Positions 33,338 to 44,400 of a stretch of DNA of 64,000 bases are shown here, in pieces (the stretch's first letter is position 1; each line of letters opens with the position of its first letter). Made by a program: the position numbers and the translations under genes. Location: positions 6,248,501 to 6,312,500 of the forward strand of contig OU696588.1 of the NCBI GenBank assembly GCA_916048095.2, written 5' to 3'. The notes under the pieces are model-generated. The model saw only the letters and a list, made by a program, of their open reading frames with translations, had not been told where the DNA came from and ran no database searches. This stretch comes from Sacculina carcini (Eukaryota; Arthropoda; Thecostraca; Sacculinidae).

Positions 33338-34933
33338 GAACACATCTGCAAATTCACTGAATATGTCATACGACTGCGATTTCATTTGATTCACCTGATG
33401 TGCAGTTTCACATGGCATACACGGTGACATTTGTACAGGGTAATTTACCGGAATCAAACGTAGCTCACGACAAACATGCCAGGAGAGAAGGAGTCCATGA
33501 ACGCCTTCTACGACAGTTATGTCTACCGTAGTCGATGCGTTGCCAATGGCGATGGTGGTTTGAAAGGCACCCATCGAACGCATTTTGGTTCCGTCTGCTG
33601 CAATGGGGCTTTCAGTACTGGCTTTCAATCTGACATTCTTCAAATGTTTCATGATGTCAGTGCCGGCGACTGTAATGTCTGCTCCGGTATCTGGAAGAGC
33701 CGACACACGAATTTGACCCCCAAGCACGACGTCCACCTTTGGTGCTCTTACAGTGGTTACGTTTGAAACGACTGCTGCAGAGACACGGTCGATATCTGTA
33801 CATTTCTGATGCGTCTTTTTGTTTGTGCTAATCACGTTAGGGCACTTGATTTCGAAATGACCAAATTTACCGCACCGTTTGCATTGTTTTCCGAGCGCTG
33901 GACATTTTTCGCACGCTTGGTGGCGACGTCCGCATCTTGTGCACTCGTTCGTGTCTCTTCCTGTGCGCCTATCATGCGTCACAGTGGGGTGCCTATGTTG
34001 CACTTTATTGACGTGAGTATCCCGACTGTTTTCGATCAAATCTGTGTCGCGGTTGGCTGCCTCTTCAGTTCTGCATATCTCAACGGCTGTAGATAGCGTT
34101 AGATTTTTCACGCTGCAAGGTTTTTTCACTGTTGCTGTGTCTCTGACACCGACGACGATGCGATCGCGGATAAAGGAATGCCGACATTGGTCACAGAAAT
34201 TGCAAGTGGTGCTCATCTCTCGGAGGCTGATCAAAAAATCTTCGAAGTACTCACCAGTTTTCTGAGAGCGGCCGTTGAAGTTTTTCCGTTCGATGACTTC
34301 GTTTACCTGGCCTTTTGCATACTCTGCCAGCATACGAACGATGACGTCGATGTTGTCTTCGTCGTTTTAATCTATTTGGAAATTTCTCACTGTTCTCAGC
34401 GTTTCATCGCTGAGGCACGATCGAAGCACTGTGGCCTGCATTTTTCTGGGTTGGTTTTGAAGACCGGTCAATAGCACATAATCTTCCCAACAGCCGGAAC
34501 CCGGCTGAGCCCGGCGGAGCAGAATTTCATTGGGCGAATTCTACAATCCCACAGCCCCTGTCCACACAGCAGAAAATGATGGTACCAGATATCAGTCATG
34601 AGTTGTGCCATGCATTCTGGAGAGGTGGCCCTCTCTAATACGTCTTACGTCCTTGTGGCGCCATAGCGTGGAGAGGGTCGGTTCTGCGGTGGCAGCGAGC
34701 TGCACGGGGCACGCCTGTGTGTTCATAAGCTTCGGCTTCTTCCCGTGTAGCAGCTGCCACTTAGGCATTTAACCTTTAACCTTTTAACAATCTTTCCACA
34801 CGAAAAATGACTCGCTCCGGTCAACACTCATGTCCAGTTTTTCGGGCATAGGGACTCTCCCGGCCCATACTGACGTATGAGACGGCTGCATCTGATGAGA
34901 CGAGCTTGCTGTGTCAACTGTCGGCTGCGCCAT
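33338..34933 (-). pseudogene. gag: Gypsy-B gag-protease, interrupted
   Basis: The ATG at 34933 (LTR last base plus primer site) starts MAQPTVDTASSSH. The frame is cut at about 34784 by the SINE-like insert and continues at 34483 (WEDYVLL...). A Gag core, RKNFNGRSQKTGEYFEDFL, is followed by the zinc-binding CTRCGRRHQACEKC and CKRCGKFGHFEIKC and by the protease LPDTGADITVAG. gag and protease share one frame. It ends at the Gypsy-C insertion (FSEFADVFSD). At least one further stop lies near 34364. Confidence 0.85.
34484..34783 (+). mobile_element. SINE-like insertion (~300 bp) in Gypsy-B gag
   Basis: A non-coding block beginning GCCGGAACCCGGCTGAGCCC and ending in a short repeated tail, TTAACCTTTAACCTTTT. 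AACA occurs on both sides and may be the target duplication. Removing it restores the Gag frame (KDC-WED). The 5' GC-rich start and repeated 3' tail suggest a SINE or the 3' end of a LINE; its family is not recognised. Confidence 0.6.
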
Positions 34934-35184
34934 ATTCAAGTTGTAGTCAATGGTTAACCGAGACACGTCATATATTCTTAACTCAATAGCAAACGCAGGT
35001 AAGACAACGACACTGGTCCAATGAACCCACACAACACGCACGTACACACTCGAACACAATCCAATAGATACTGTCGTCAACGTCCTTCAGACGCAGACCA
35101 AAACCCCCTTTGTCACGAGCTTCGGTTCAACGGGTTCATCGACCCCGCAATGCGATGACTCATCGAACTGCCCTCACTCACACA
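34933..35184 (-). repeat. Gypsy-B 5' LTR
   Basis: 252 bp matching 25454-25705. Its inner end is TA instead of the canonical TG on the plus strand, a single G-to-A change. Confidence 0.92.
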
Positions 35185-36148
35185 GCGGCCTTGTGGAGAT
35201 TATAGAGCTCTGAACAGAGTAACAACTCCGGACATATACCCAGTGCCGTATCTGCAAGATTTTTCTGCAGCATTACATGGTTCGACTGTATTTTCGAAGA
35301 TTGACCGGGTCAAAGCGTTGTTCCAGATTCCTGTACACCCGTACGACATACACAAAACGGCAATCACCACGCCATTTGGTTCTTTCGAAATGTTGCGGAT
35401 GCCGTTTGGCTTGCGTAATATTGCGCAGTCAATGCAACGTCTGTTGGACTCAGTACTCCGAGGCTTAAATTTCATATTCGTGTACATAGACGACATCTTG
35501 ATAGCCAGCAAAAACGAGGCAGACCACCGGTCACATCATCTCATCATCACATCTCACATCACATCATCATCACATCAGTTCTCAGTCGTTTGCGCGCACA
35601 CGGCATCAAAATAAACATAGACAAATGCGTGTTCGGCAAGCCGGAATTGACTTTTCTCGGCCACACGATAAATAAGGGCGGCATACTTCCACAGCACGAC
35701 GCAGTGAAAGCTATAATTGAATTTCCTCTTCCGAGAACGCACGAGCAACTGCGTAGGTACTTCGGCATGGTGAATTTTTAACAACGTTTTTTGCCGCATG
35801 CAGCTTCACTTCTTGCTCCCTTGCACAAGCTGATAACAAATTTTGCAAAAAAAATCCAAGGTTCCTGTCATATGGACAAACGAGGCTACAGATGCATTTG
35901 ACAAGTCAAAGAACCCACTTAGCGAAGCCGCGTCGTTGCATCATCAGAATGACTCCGCGCCATTAGCTCTTTTCACAGATGCCAGTGATTCCGGGATTGG
36001 TGCAGTTTTGCAGCAATGTAGTCACGGTGAGTGGCAGCCACTGGCTTTTTGGTCGAAAAAGCTGACTTCAGCTCAAGCCAACTACAGTGCGTTCGGTAAA
36101 GAAGTGATAGTCGTGTATTTATCCGTTCGACATTTCCGCCAGTATCTA
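35185..36148 (+). pseudogene. pol: Gypsy-A pol, piece 2 (RT and RNase H start)
   Basis: Continues from 25453: RPCGDYRAL, LQDFSAALHGST, PFGSFEMLRMPFGLRN and the catalytic FVYIDD. A CATCAT/CACAT simple repeat at 35530-35580 has expanded inside the coding sequence and shifts the frame. A TAA follows at 35779-35781 (Tyr or His expected), then another frame change near 35850. RNase H starts with LFTDASDSGIGAVLQQ and FWSKKL and is cut by the Tc1 element at 36148. Confidence 0.88.
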
Positions 36149-36330
36149 TACCATTTGCAATTTGATTTGAGAAAAGTGAAAATAGAATTGAGAAAAGTGA
36201 AAATAGATTTGGGAAAAGTGAAATTAGATTTGAGAAAAGTGAAATTAGATTTGAGAAAAGTGAAATTAGAATTGAGAAAAGTGAAATTAGAATTGAGAAA
36301 AGTGAAAATAGAATTGATCCATGTTATTTT
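36149..36330 (+). repeat. Left TIR of the Tc1 element, tandem 21-bp units
   Basis: About eight direct units of GAGAAAAGTGAAATTAGAATT-type sequence (variants in A/T positions), framed by the outer TACCATTTGC and the inner GATCCATGTTATTT. It is matched in inverted orientation at 38530-38710. Confidence 0.92.
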
Positions 36331-36689
36331 ACACATTATGAGTATTCATTTGAAATGTTTAGAAGTGTTACATAAAATTAAGTGATATATTAATTATTTA
36401 AGCTATAAGGTCACTATTGTGCTCTCCAGTGCATTTAAATATGTATAACAAATTATTTAATTATATTCAATTCAATTACAATACAGATATGTACTACTTA
36501 ATATGTACTATACAATTATGTGCAATGATATGTACTATGTACTACAATTTTAATACATATATGTACCGTACATGTGCTTACTTTATGAGGAATTCTATCA
36601 GCCAATATATCATTGTCAGCGATTTTGCATAGAGCCACTGTTCTCGGAGAGCACTCGCAAGCAAAGCGTGCACACACGTGTACACATAC

Positions 36690-36714
36690 GCGCGCACACA
36701 CACACACACACACA

Positions 36715-36772
<58 letters not shown>
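36690..36772. repeat. (CA)n microsatellite inside the Tc1 element
   Basis: CA repeats with one AGA interruption. Frames through it are not genes. Confidence 0.95.
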
Positions 36773-36773
<1 letters not shown>

Positions 36774-37268
36774 CTACAGAAACAACAATTTCAGAGACGG
36801 TACAATCCAGCTTATGGCAAGTGTTAAGGCATCACGTGCGAATAGCGCTTGTCGTTGCTAGCCATCTTTACTATGTTTAATATTGTACAGTATATTTTTG
36901 TGTATGGTGTCTATTTGTGTGTGCGAGGTAGTGTGAGTGTATGTATGTTGTATGCACGTGTTATGAGCGAGCGCAGCATTTCCAAGGAGTGAACTCGCTG
37001 GTGTGGGGATGCAGGGGGTGGGGCAGTGCGCGCCACTGGGGCAGTGCGCGCCATAGGGCAGTTGTTTGCGCACAACGTTCGTGTGTGTTTGTTAGTGAAG
37101 GTGTTTTAGTGGGCCATGCTGCGTTGTGATTGTGTTGAGTGGTGATATCTTGCCTTTTCGCTTGAATTTAAGTACACGCGTTGTTTGAATTCAAATAGCA
37201 TTGAAACGTCACGCCAGCTGATGAACGGAAAATAATCAAGGGAACAAGCAGACACAAGCAGTACAAAA

Positions 37269-38308
37269 TTAATTTAGCAAGAAATCTCGACGAGGTCTTC
37301 TCCGCGGAACGCTGCAGCGTAGTAACGCTCTACCCGATTGGCGTAGCTCTGCAGGTGCGTTGTATGATACAATGCACTGGATACGACTTGTATCCACGTG
37401 GCTGATCGCCTCGAGAGCGACCGTCTCCAGCAGTTGCATCCGCTGCTCGGTAATGGACGGGCCGGCGTTGTCCCGATTCATGGCCAGCACATCGGGCATT
37501 TTCTCCCTTAAACTTCTTTTCACGTGGCTCTTTATTGAGCTCCATGAAAGCTCGATAGGACTGAGCAGGTACGAGTAGGGGGTCTTTCTGAGCAGCTAAA
37601 TGTCCTGCTGCTCCTCAAACACTGCCTCCAGTGGACTGTGTGCTGGGGCGTTGTCAAAAATTACCGTGGGGCGATCGATTCCAGCTTGGCGACACTGCTC
37701 CACCAGACACTGAAAGCATTCAGCACAGCTCTCCTTGTTGAACGAGCCCCGCCTGGTGGACATGAGGACGAGTATTGTTGTTGCCATGGTGCCAATGATG
37801 TGCAGATTGGTGCCTTTGCTGGCCGGGAGAACCACAGCAGCTCTGGTCCCCACTTTTGACCGTCCTTGGCTGCGCTTGCAGAACAAATTGAAGTTCGTCT
37901 CATCCACCCACACTGGCGTGCGACCATCGGACCGAATACGGAAGAGTTCCTCCATGTATTCGGCCCTTTTTCGCTTATTGTCGGCGTTGCTCATGCGATC
38001 ATTCGTCGGTCGCAAGGCTTTCAGCGACAACAACTCCCCGTCAAGCCAGTTCCTGATTGTGTTTAGGCACACCTGATATACATGCTGCGAGTGGATGATG
38101 AGCTGCAGGTCTGTCAGAGTGAGTGACGGCGTTTTTTCAACCGCTGATATTATTGTGTTAATCATTTGTGGCGTTTTTTTCACGCGATTGCCTCCCCGGT
38201 GTTTTGGGCAATCCTCGTTGGATTTCAGCCAGTAAAAGACCGTTTTATGTTAACACCGAGTGTTTTAGCTACATTCTTCCAATCCCTTTCGTTTCTACAC
38301 GCATCCAT
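37269..38308 (-). pseudogene. Tc1/mariner-type (IS630-like) transposase, two lesions
   Basis: Starts ATG 38308 (MDACRNERDWKNVAKTLGVN, a helix-turn-helix-like N-terminus). A 1-base frameshift occurs near 38255, then FYWLKSNEDCPKHRGGNRVKK and a long open part follow. The DDE_3-type catalytic core shows VWVDETNFN (first Asp), VIFDNAPAHS (second Asp) and SPIELSW (Glu, about 33 residues later). One TAG at 37596-37598 lies between the last two. About 345 residues would be the full length. The cut-and-paste recombinase would act on the TIRs that flank it. Confidence 0.85.
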
Positions 38309-38529
38309 AATTCGTTTGCGATTATTTAAACTGATTTTGTTGTACTTAATGGCTGTTTACACGTATTGTGGAATCACTGCTAATGTCTGATGTCTGATTA
38401 TGATATTTCAATGAATTTCTGTTCAATAAAGATATTAGAGATGTTACAAGATTCTCAGTTTATTTTTTTTTAAACAAATATATGAAATAAATTTGCATTT
38501 TCGGGTTATAACGATAATTTATATGTTTG

Positions 38530-38710
38530 AAATAACATGGATCAATTCTATTTTCACTTTTCTCAATTCTAATTTCACTTTTCTCAATTCTAATTTCACT
38601 TTTCTCAAATCTAATTTCACTTTTCTCAAATCTAATTTCACTTTTCTCAAATCTATTTTCACTTTTCTCAATTCTATTTTCACTTTTCTCAAATCAAATT
38701 GCAAATGGTA
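38530..38710 (-). repeat. Right TIR of the Tc1 element
   Basis: Inverted copy of 36149-36330 with the same number of 21-bp units within about one base of total length. Confidence 0.92.
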
Positions 38711-38712
38711 TA

Positions 38713-38822
38713 GAAGGTCGAGATTTCACCATATTTACCGACCATAAGCCTCTGACGCACGCGATCCGCACTCCCACACACAACCACTCACCGAGAGAAC
38801 AGCGCCATTTAGACTACATTCC
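38713..38822 (+). pseudogene. pol: Gypsy-A pol, piece 3 (RNase H)
   Basis: Continues the RNase H frame: GRDFTIFTDHKPLTHAIRTP then NHSPREQRHLDYI. It stops at the start of LINE-G, with no further Gypsy-A sequence recognised in the window. Confidence 0.85.
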
Positions 38823-38844
38823 GTTCCTCTTCATCTCTTCATAG

Positions 38845-40182
38845 TCCCTGGTTCAATAGTGAAATTCGTAGCTCCAAAGCTTCTCTTAGACGACTTGAGC
38901 GCCATTGGTTGCGTCTGAAAAATGATGCATCATGGCAATCTTATTGTGTTGCACGGCGTCACCATCATATCTTGTGTGAGAACGCCAAAAACTCCTATTA
39001 TACTAATAAAATTTCCTCCTGTCTCAACAGTAAATCCCTTTGGAATATTTTCAATAAAATCTTAGGTACGTCTAATGCCCTTGTGTTTCCTGATAGTGAC
39101 CCAACTCGCTTACCTTCCCTATTCTCTCATTTCTTTGAGAATAAAATTTCGAATATATGCTGTCGTTTCCCTCCTGCTACATTGTCTTATTCTCCCACCA
39201 CCTCCGCCATTTCTAATTCTTTTCTTCCGATTTCCATCTCTGATTGCAGGCTACTACTGAGGCGTGTGCGCACTCGTTCTTCCTCCCTGGATCCTATTAA
39301 CCTTGCTCGAATCCCCAACTGTATTGAGTTACTTCTTCCTTTCATCACCTATTTTATCAATTCGTCTTTCTCTATCGGTGAATTCCTTGCGTCTAAAAGC
39401 GCAAGTATTCTCCCTATCCTGAAAAAACTTAACCTTGATCCCAATTGTGTGTCTAACTATCGTCCCATCTATAGAATTCCTTGGCTATCCAAATCGCTTG
39501 AAATGGCCGCTTATGTCCAGATTATGTCCAGTCTACTCTTGCTTGTTAGGATGTTCTTCTCATTCAACAGGACTTCTCTGCGGCTTTTGACACTGTTAAT
39601 CATCTAATTCTACTCAACACTGTCGAACCTAGATATTAGTGGTACTGCACTATCATTCTTCCGCTCTTATCTCTCTATTCGGTCTCAGTTTGTTTGTACT
39701 AGTGATTCTTGAAGTGAGTCTTTCCAACTCTCATACGGTGTCCCACAGGGGTTCGTCCTAGGCCCTCTTCTTTTCAATATGTACTTAACTTCCATAGGTG
39801 AAATCCTTCATCGTCATGATGTCACTTTCCGAATCTTTGCGGATGACATCAAAATTATTATCTCGTCTGATACTATTTCCCAATCTTCTGTTTCTTCTCT
39901 CTTGGATGACATTGAAACCTGGTCTTTGTCCAACCATCTCAAGCTCAATACGGAAAAGACCAAATTTATCCTTTTTCAATCTTCTAGAAGTTTAACTTGT
40001 CTATCTGTTCCACTTTCTAAATCTGTTCGTAGCTTAGGCGTCTTGCTAGATAATTCTCTTTCTTTTGATCTATTCATCTCTGATATCATTAGGGTATGTA
40101 ACTTTCACATTAGGCGAATCTATTCTATCCGTAGATATTTAGCTGTCTCTGCTGCTTTCAAACTAGCTTTTACTCAGTGTTG
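38845..40182 (+). pseudogene. LINE-G ORF2, RT part (broken)
   Basis: Contains the pre-RT linker PWFNSEIRSSKASLRRLERHW, then GEFLASKSASILPILKK, NYRPIYRIPWLSKSLE, FDTVNHL and SYGVPQG, the catalytic IFADD and LGVLLDNSLSFD. The frame changes in the 39540-39600 region and a TGA lies at about 39708. It is close to LINE-2 in motif wording but more decayed. Confidence 0.85.
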
Positions 40183-40776
40183 GCTGTTGTTGTTTATTGA
40201 ATCATATTCATTGTTGTTGCTGTTTATTGAGTCATATTTATTGTTGTTGTTGTTTATTGAATCATATTTATTGTTGTTGCTGTTTATTGAATCATATTTA
40301 TTGTTGTTGTTGTTTATTGAATCATATTTATTGGTGTTATTGTTTATTGAAACATATTTATTTGTGTTGTTGTTACTTATTGAATCATATTTATATTTAT
40401 TGTTGGATGTTTCTTTTTTGAATCATATGTATTGTTCTTGATTGTTATTTATTACATATTTATTAATATTTATTCTTATTTATTGATGGCTGTTTTTTAA
40501 TGAATCACATATTTATTGTTGATTGTTATTATTTATTGAGGAACGTGGGCGGAGTGACATTATGGATTGTTATCGGATGATGGTTTATTATTTATTGTTA
40601 TTTATTTATTATTTTCTTTCCAACTCTCTTTCTAGACTTATTTCTCTTCGAACTCTCTTTCTCTCTTAATCTTTTGGGCGTTTCCGGTACATGGGGCCAC
40701 CTTAGGGTGGTAATAGTGCTTGCACTCTTCCCATGCTACTGGATTTGCCTGTAATTAATAATAATAATAATAATAG
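40183..40776 (+). mobile_element. Composite insert: ~30-bp minisatellite followed by a (TAA)n-tailed SINE-like block
   Basis: About seven units of TTGTTTATTGAATCATATTT-type repeat fill 40183-40440. The part from ~40550 contains GGGGCCACCTTAGGGTGG and ends with (TAA)n at 40757-40776. LINE-G coding resumes directly after the tail (ANSFILSRVQYC). A SINE or LINE tail with TAA repeats is likely; no exact family. Confidence 0.6.
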
Positions 40777-41023
40777 CTAATTCTTTCATTCTCAGTAGGG
40801 TACAATACTGTTGTTCGCTCTTTCATTCTCTGAACCACCGCCAGTTTCGCAAACTTCAATCTGTTATCAGTAAAGCTTGTCGTCTAATCTACAATCTCCC
40901 TGCTGGCTCTCATGTATATCCCTTTCTACAAACATTAGGACTTCTCCCTGTTAAGGCGCTTATTGACTACCGCATCTGTTTGATAATCCATTCCACTCTT
41001 ATTCTCCGTAAGCCCTCGTACTT
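40777..41023 (+). pseudogene. LINE-G ORF2, post-RT part
   Basis: ANSFILSRVQYC, RQFRKLQSVISKACRLIYNLP and LGLLPVKALIDYRIC are typical post-RT motifs of CR1/L2-like ORF2. Cut by LINE-I at 41023. Confidence 0.8.
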
Positions 41024-41044
41024 CCTTGTCGTCACACTTCTCAA

Positions 41045-41277
41045 TTTCTTTTTCAATTTCGCTGGCTCCCTATTATTCCACGTATTCACTTTCGCCTGTG
41101 TTGTCTGATATATAAGCTTCTCCACGATCCTCATCAGCCATCCTATCTCCGCTTTTTCCTCACTCCTTGCCTCACTCCTTCCCGAATTCCTCTTCCCCTT
41201 GTCTGCCCTCGTGCTGTAAATGAATCTCCTTGGCCCTCCTAATCATTCTTTTTTTCCGCCCCTCGCCTTTACAACTC
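41045..41277 (+). pseudogene. LINE-I ORF2 C-terminal end, piece 1
   Basis: RWLPIIPRIHFRLCCLIYKLLHDPHQPSYL and IPLPLVCPRAVNESPWPS resemble the C-terminal end of Jockey/CR1-type ORF2 (a W-L-P...I-x-F...Y-K...P-x-Y-L pattern). A stop occurs near 41241. It is interrupted by Gypsy-H at 41283. Confidence 0.65.
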
Positions 41278-41282
41278 CATCC

Positions 41283-41444
41283 TGTAATGTCGACAGAACG
41301 GTTACACTGTATTGGATGAACTTTGCATACACAGACAATGGTATTCACAAACACTCGCAATATGACACCCGCACACCAAGACGTCTCGTGGGTGACTGAC
41401 TTGGTCCAGTGTTTGACATGGGGCGCCATCTAACGCTCCTTACA
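41283..41444 (-). repeat. Gypsy-H 3' LTR
   Basis: 162 bp, TGTAATG...CCTTACA on the plus strand. The minus-strand purine tract AGAAAGGGAGA abuts it at 41445-41455. Confidence 0.92.
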
Positions 41445-41453
41445 TCTCCCTTT

Positions 41454-44400
41454 CTACGGAGAGTATCTTCTCGGGGGACGGATGGCACGACCTGCTCTTG
41501 AGACGATCGTTGGAGAGTCGTTTTGAGTCAACACCACCGGCGTCGCTGCTCGTGCTTCCAACAGTGTACCAGGACTCGTATCTTCATTTGTTCCTGGGTC
41601 ATCACTGACATTGTTTGGCGATGCTGTGGCGGTGTCAGCTGGTCTTATGAAGCCTTTGTTTCGGCGTAAACTCCGTCCGGATTCTGTTAGGACCTGATAT
41701 GACCTCGGGTGTTCGGTTGATCTGGAGACAACTCTGCCCCGCTGCCATGTATTGTTCTCTTGTCGGATGTATATGGGTTCTCCAGTATTGAAATCGGGGC
41801 GGGCTGCTGCCGAGCGATTGTAATGTGTCGCCTGCTCGTCTTGCCGCTCCTGTAGTCTCGCTCGGTGTAAATCTCGGTCAATATTCTGGTTGCTCACGAT
41901 GCCTGGAAGGACAGCCCTCAGTCTTCTGTTCATCAGGAGCTCGGCAGGGCTGGGTAGTTTCCTGTCGATCGGTGTTGCCCTCAGATTCAAAAGAGCGAGC
42001 TGCAGGTCGTCTCCACTCTCATTCACCTTTGTCATTGTTTGCTTTAGCGTTTGTATTGTGCGTTCGATCAAGCCGTTCGACTGGGGGTAGTGTGGCGAGC
42101 TGCTGATGTGATGGATGTTCCATTCTTCCGTAAAGCGTGCGAACTCGTGCGAACTAAATTGTGGTCTGTTGTCGCTCACCATCTTCTCGGGAATTCCAAA
42201 TTCCGCAAATGTCTGCTTAAGTGCATCTTTCACTGCAGTCGAGCTGCAGTACGAAGGCACTCGCCGTACAATTGGGAACTTCGAGTAGTAATCAGCGATG
42301 GCTAGGTATTTCTTGCCACCCCAATCGAAAAGATCGGCTCCAACAACTTGCCAGGGTCGAGTTGGTACCTCATGTGGTAGTAACGGTTCCTTCCGTGGCG
42401 CCTTTGCGAATTTGTTACAAACAGGACAGCTCTTGCACATGTCTTCTATGTCCATGTTGATCCTTACCCAAAATACACATTCCCGAGCCAACAGCTTGCA
42501 CTTTTCTTCACCCAGATGTGCCCCGTGCAACTGCTTCAGGATCATGGATGTTCTTGATGATGGGATGACAACGCGCTGTCCTCTCATGACTACACCATCA
42601 ACAATTGATAATTCGTCCCGATATGGCCAGTATGCACGCTGATCCTCCCGGATGTCTCCGATTCTTTCGGGCCATCCCCTGTTTATTGTCTCGCTGAGTG
42701 TTTCCAACTCAAGGTCCTTTTGTGTCTCATTCCGAATATCTCTGATCCGCTGTGGTTCGAAATGGACGTGGTCGACTTGCACATCAAGATCGATATGATC
42801 GTTGCATGCCCCTGGCGCTCTAGACAGTGTGTCGGCCGCTGTAATGGCGTCTGGCTTGGCGTATTTGATCTCGTAGTCATATGGCTGCAGTGCTAGAAGC
42901 ATTCTTTGCAGTCGAGGAGGGGCAGCATGAAGGTGTTTCTTCTGAATCATCTCCAGCGGTTTATGATCGCTATGCACCGTCACCGGTCCACCATATATAT
43001 ACGTATGGAATCTCCGACATCCGAAGACTACTGCTAGTAGTTCTCTCTCAATGTTTGCGTATCGTTTCTCGACATCTGTCAGGGCTTTGGATGCGAATGC
43101 GATCGGCCTGCCTTCTTGGATGAGCACGGCTCCCAAGCCTTTTTTGGGACGCGTCTACTTGGATTTCGGTGAGTTTTTGTGTGTCGTAATATGACAGCGT
43201 CGTTTCTTTCGATATTGCTCCCTTGACGTCCTCGACAGCTGCTGCATGCTGGGGTAGCCAGTCGAAAATTGCCTCCTTTCGCAGCAAGTCTCGCAGTGGT
43301 GCCGTTTTCTCAGCCAGGCCGCTTATAAACGGGCTCATGTAGGTTGCCAAACCCAGAAATTCTTGCAATTCAGTCTTGTTGCATGGCTCCTTCATGTCCT
43401 GTAAGTCTTTGACTTTATCCGGGTCTGGGTGTTTCCCGCTTGCGTCAAAAACTGTTCCGAAGAATTTGACGCTACTGCACTTTATGAAGCACTTACTGCT
43501 GTTAAAAGTCAGTCCCGAACGTCTTGCTACTTTCATCAAGTTGTGAAGACGTACGTCGTGTTCTTCTTCAGTGGTGGAGTACACCACAACGTCGTCGGCA
43601 ATGCCAATGGCACCTGGGCATTGCTCGAGTATTGCATCCATTTTTTGTTGGAATACGTCCTGCCACATCCTCAACCCGAATGGCATTCTGTTGTATCGGA
43701 AACGTCCGAACGGTGTGTTGAACGTCGTGAGTTCGGAACTTGCGTCATCCAATTCCACCGACCAGTATCCGTCCTTGGCGTCCAATTTACTAAAGAATTT
43801 TGCTCCGGCTAACTGGTGCGATATCTCATCAAGTGTGGGGGCGCGGTGGTGAGTTCTCATGATGCCTTTGTTGAGGTCCTTCGGGTCCAGACATACTCTC
43901 AATCGTCCGTTTGCTTTCCGCGTACACGTGAGGCTGTTCACCCATTCGGTTGGCTTTGTTACGCGCTCAATAACCCCTTGAGTCTCCATTTCGTTAAGAG
44001 TCTGCTGTAAATCATTTTTTACTTTGAATGGTACTTGTCTGGGTGCATGTACCACCGGCTGGGCTCCGGATCGCAAAACGATGCGGTACTTCCCGGGCAT
44101 GTGTCCGATAGTGTCGAACCTGTCCGGGTATTGTGCCTTCAGTTGATCTGTACTGTGCACTCGGTCAATTGACTCTTGGTCTTGCCGACTATGGTCGTTC
44201 ACGGTGTACAAAACGCACGTTTGTCCCAGTTGGCTGCTTGTTGGTGACTCGTTCTTATCATGTCGACGTACCCGCACAATATCAAGCGCCTTGCACGACG
44301 GCCAGCCGAGGAGAGCCGGGCGTTTTGTGTCGACCACGCAGAAATCTAGTGTAGCGGTTTTGCCATTTTCGTGTCGACATACCAAGCTCATAATGCCGAA

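Larger units (their letters stand above)
25454..35184 (-). mobile_element. Gypsy-B: single-frame gag-pol Ty3/Gypsy element, split by Gypsy-C
   Basis: Minus-strand element with 252-bp LTRs (25454-25705 and 34933-35184) and target duplication GCGGC (25449-25453 and 35185-35189), inserted into Gypsy-A pol. It contains Gypsy-C (28440-33332) and a ~300-bp SINE-like insertion in gag. Several frameshifts and a stop make it inactive. Confidence 0.9.
36149..38710 (-). mobile_element. Tc1/mariner-superfamily transposon with tandem-repeat TIRs
   Basis: 2562 bp, starting and ending TACCATTTGCAATTTG (inverted), flanked by TA on both sides (36147-36148 and 38711-38712). Removing it with one TA restores the Gypsy-A RNase H frame. 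The ~182-bp inverted repeats are built of 21-bp units. A transposase pseudogene lies on the minus strand and a (CA)n tract at ~36690-36772. Confidence 0.92.
22818..38822 (+). mobile_element. Gypsy-A: Mag-like Ty3/Gypsy retrotransposon in three pieces
   Basis: The pieces are 22818-25453 (LTR, gag, protease, start of RT), 35185-36148 (RT, start of RNase H) and 38713-38822 (RNase H). They are separated by Gypsy-B (GCGGC target duplication) and the Tc1/mariner element (TA duplication). The element stops at about 38822, where LINE-G begins; the rest of pol and the 3' LTR are not in the window. Confidence 0.88.

Noticed and set aside
36149-36330. CRISPR-like direct repeats
   Set aside because: Units are contiguous without spacers, mirrored at the other end of a transposon, and the DNA is eukaryotic.
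43135-43145. Programmed frameshift at the A6 run in Gypsy-H
   Set aside because: It lies at the RNase H start, not at a gag-pol border, and related elements read through in one frame; a mutation or sequencing error is more likely.
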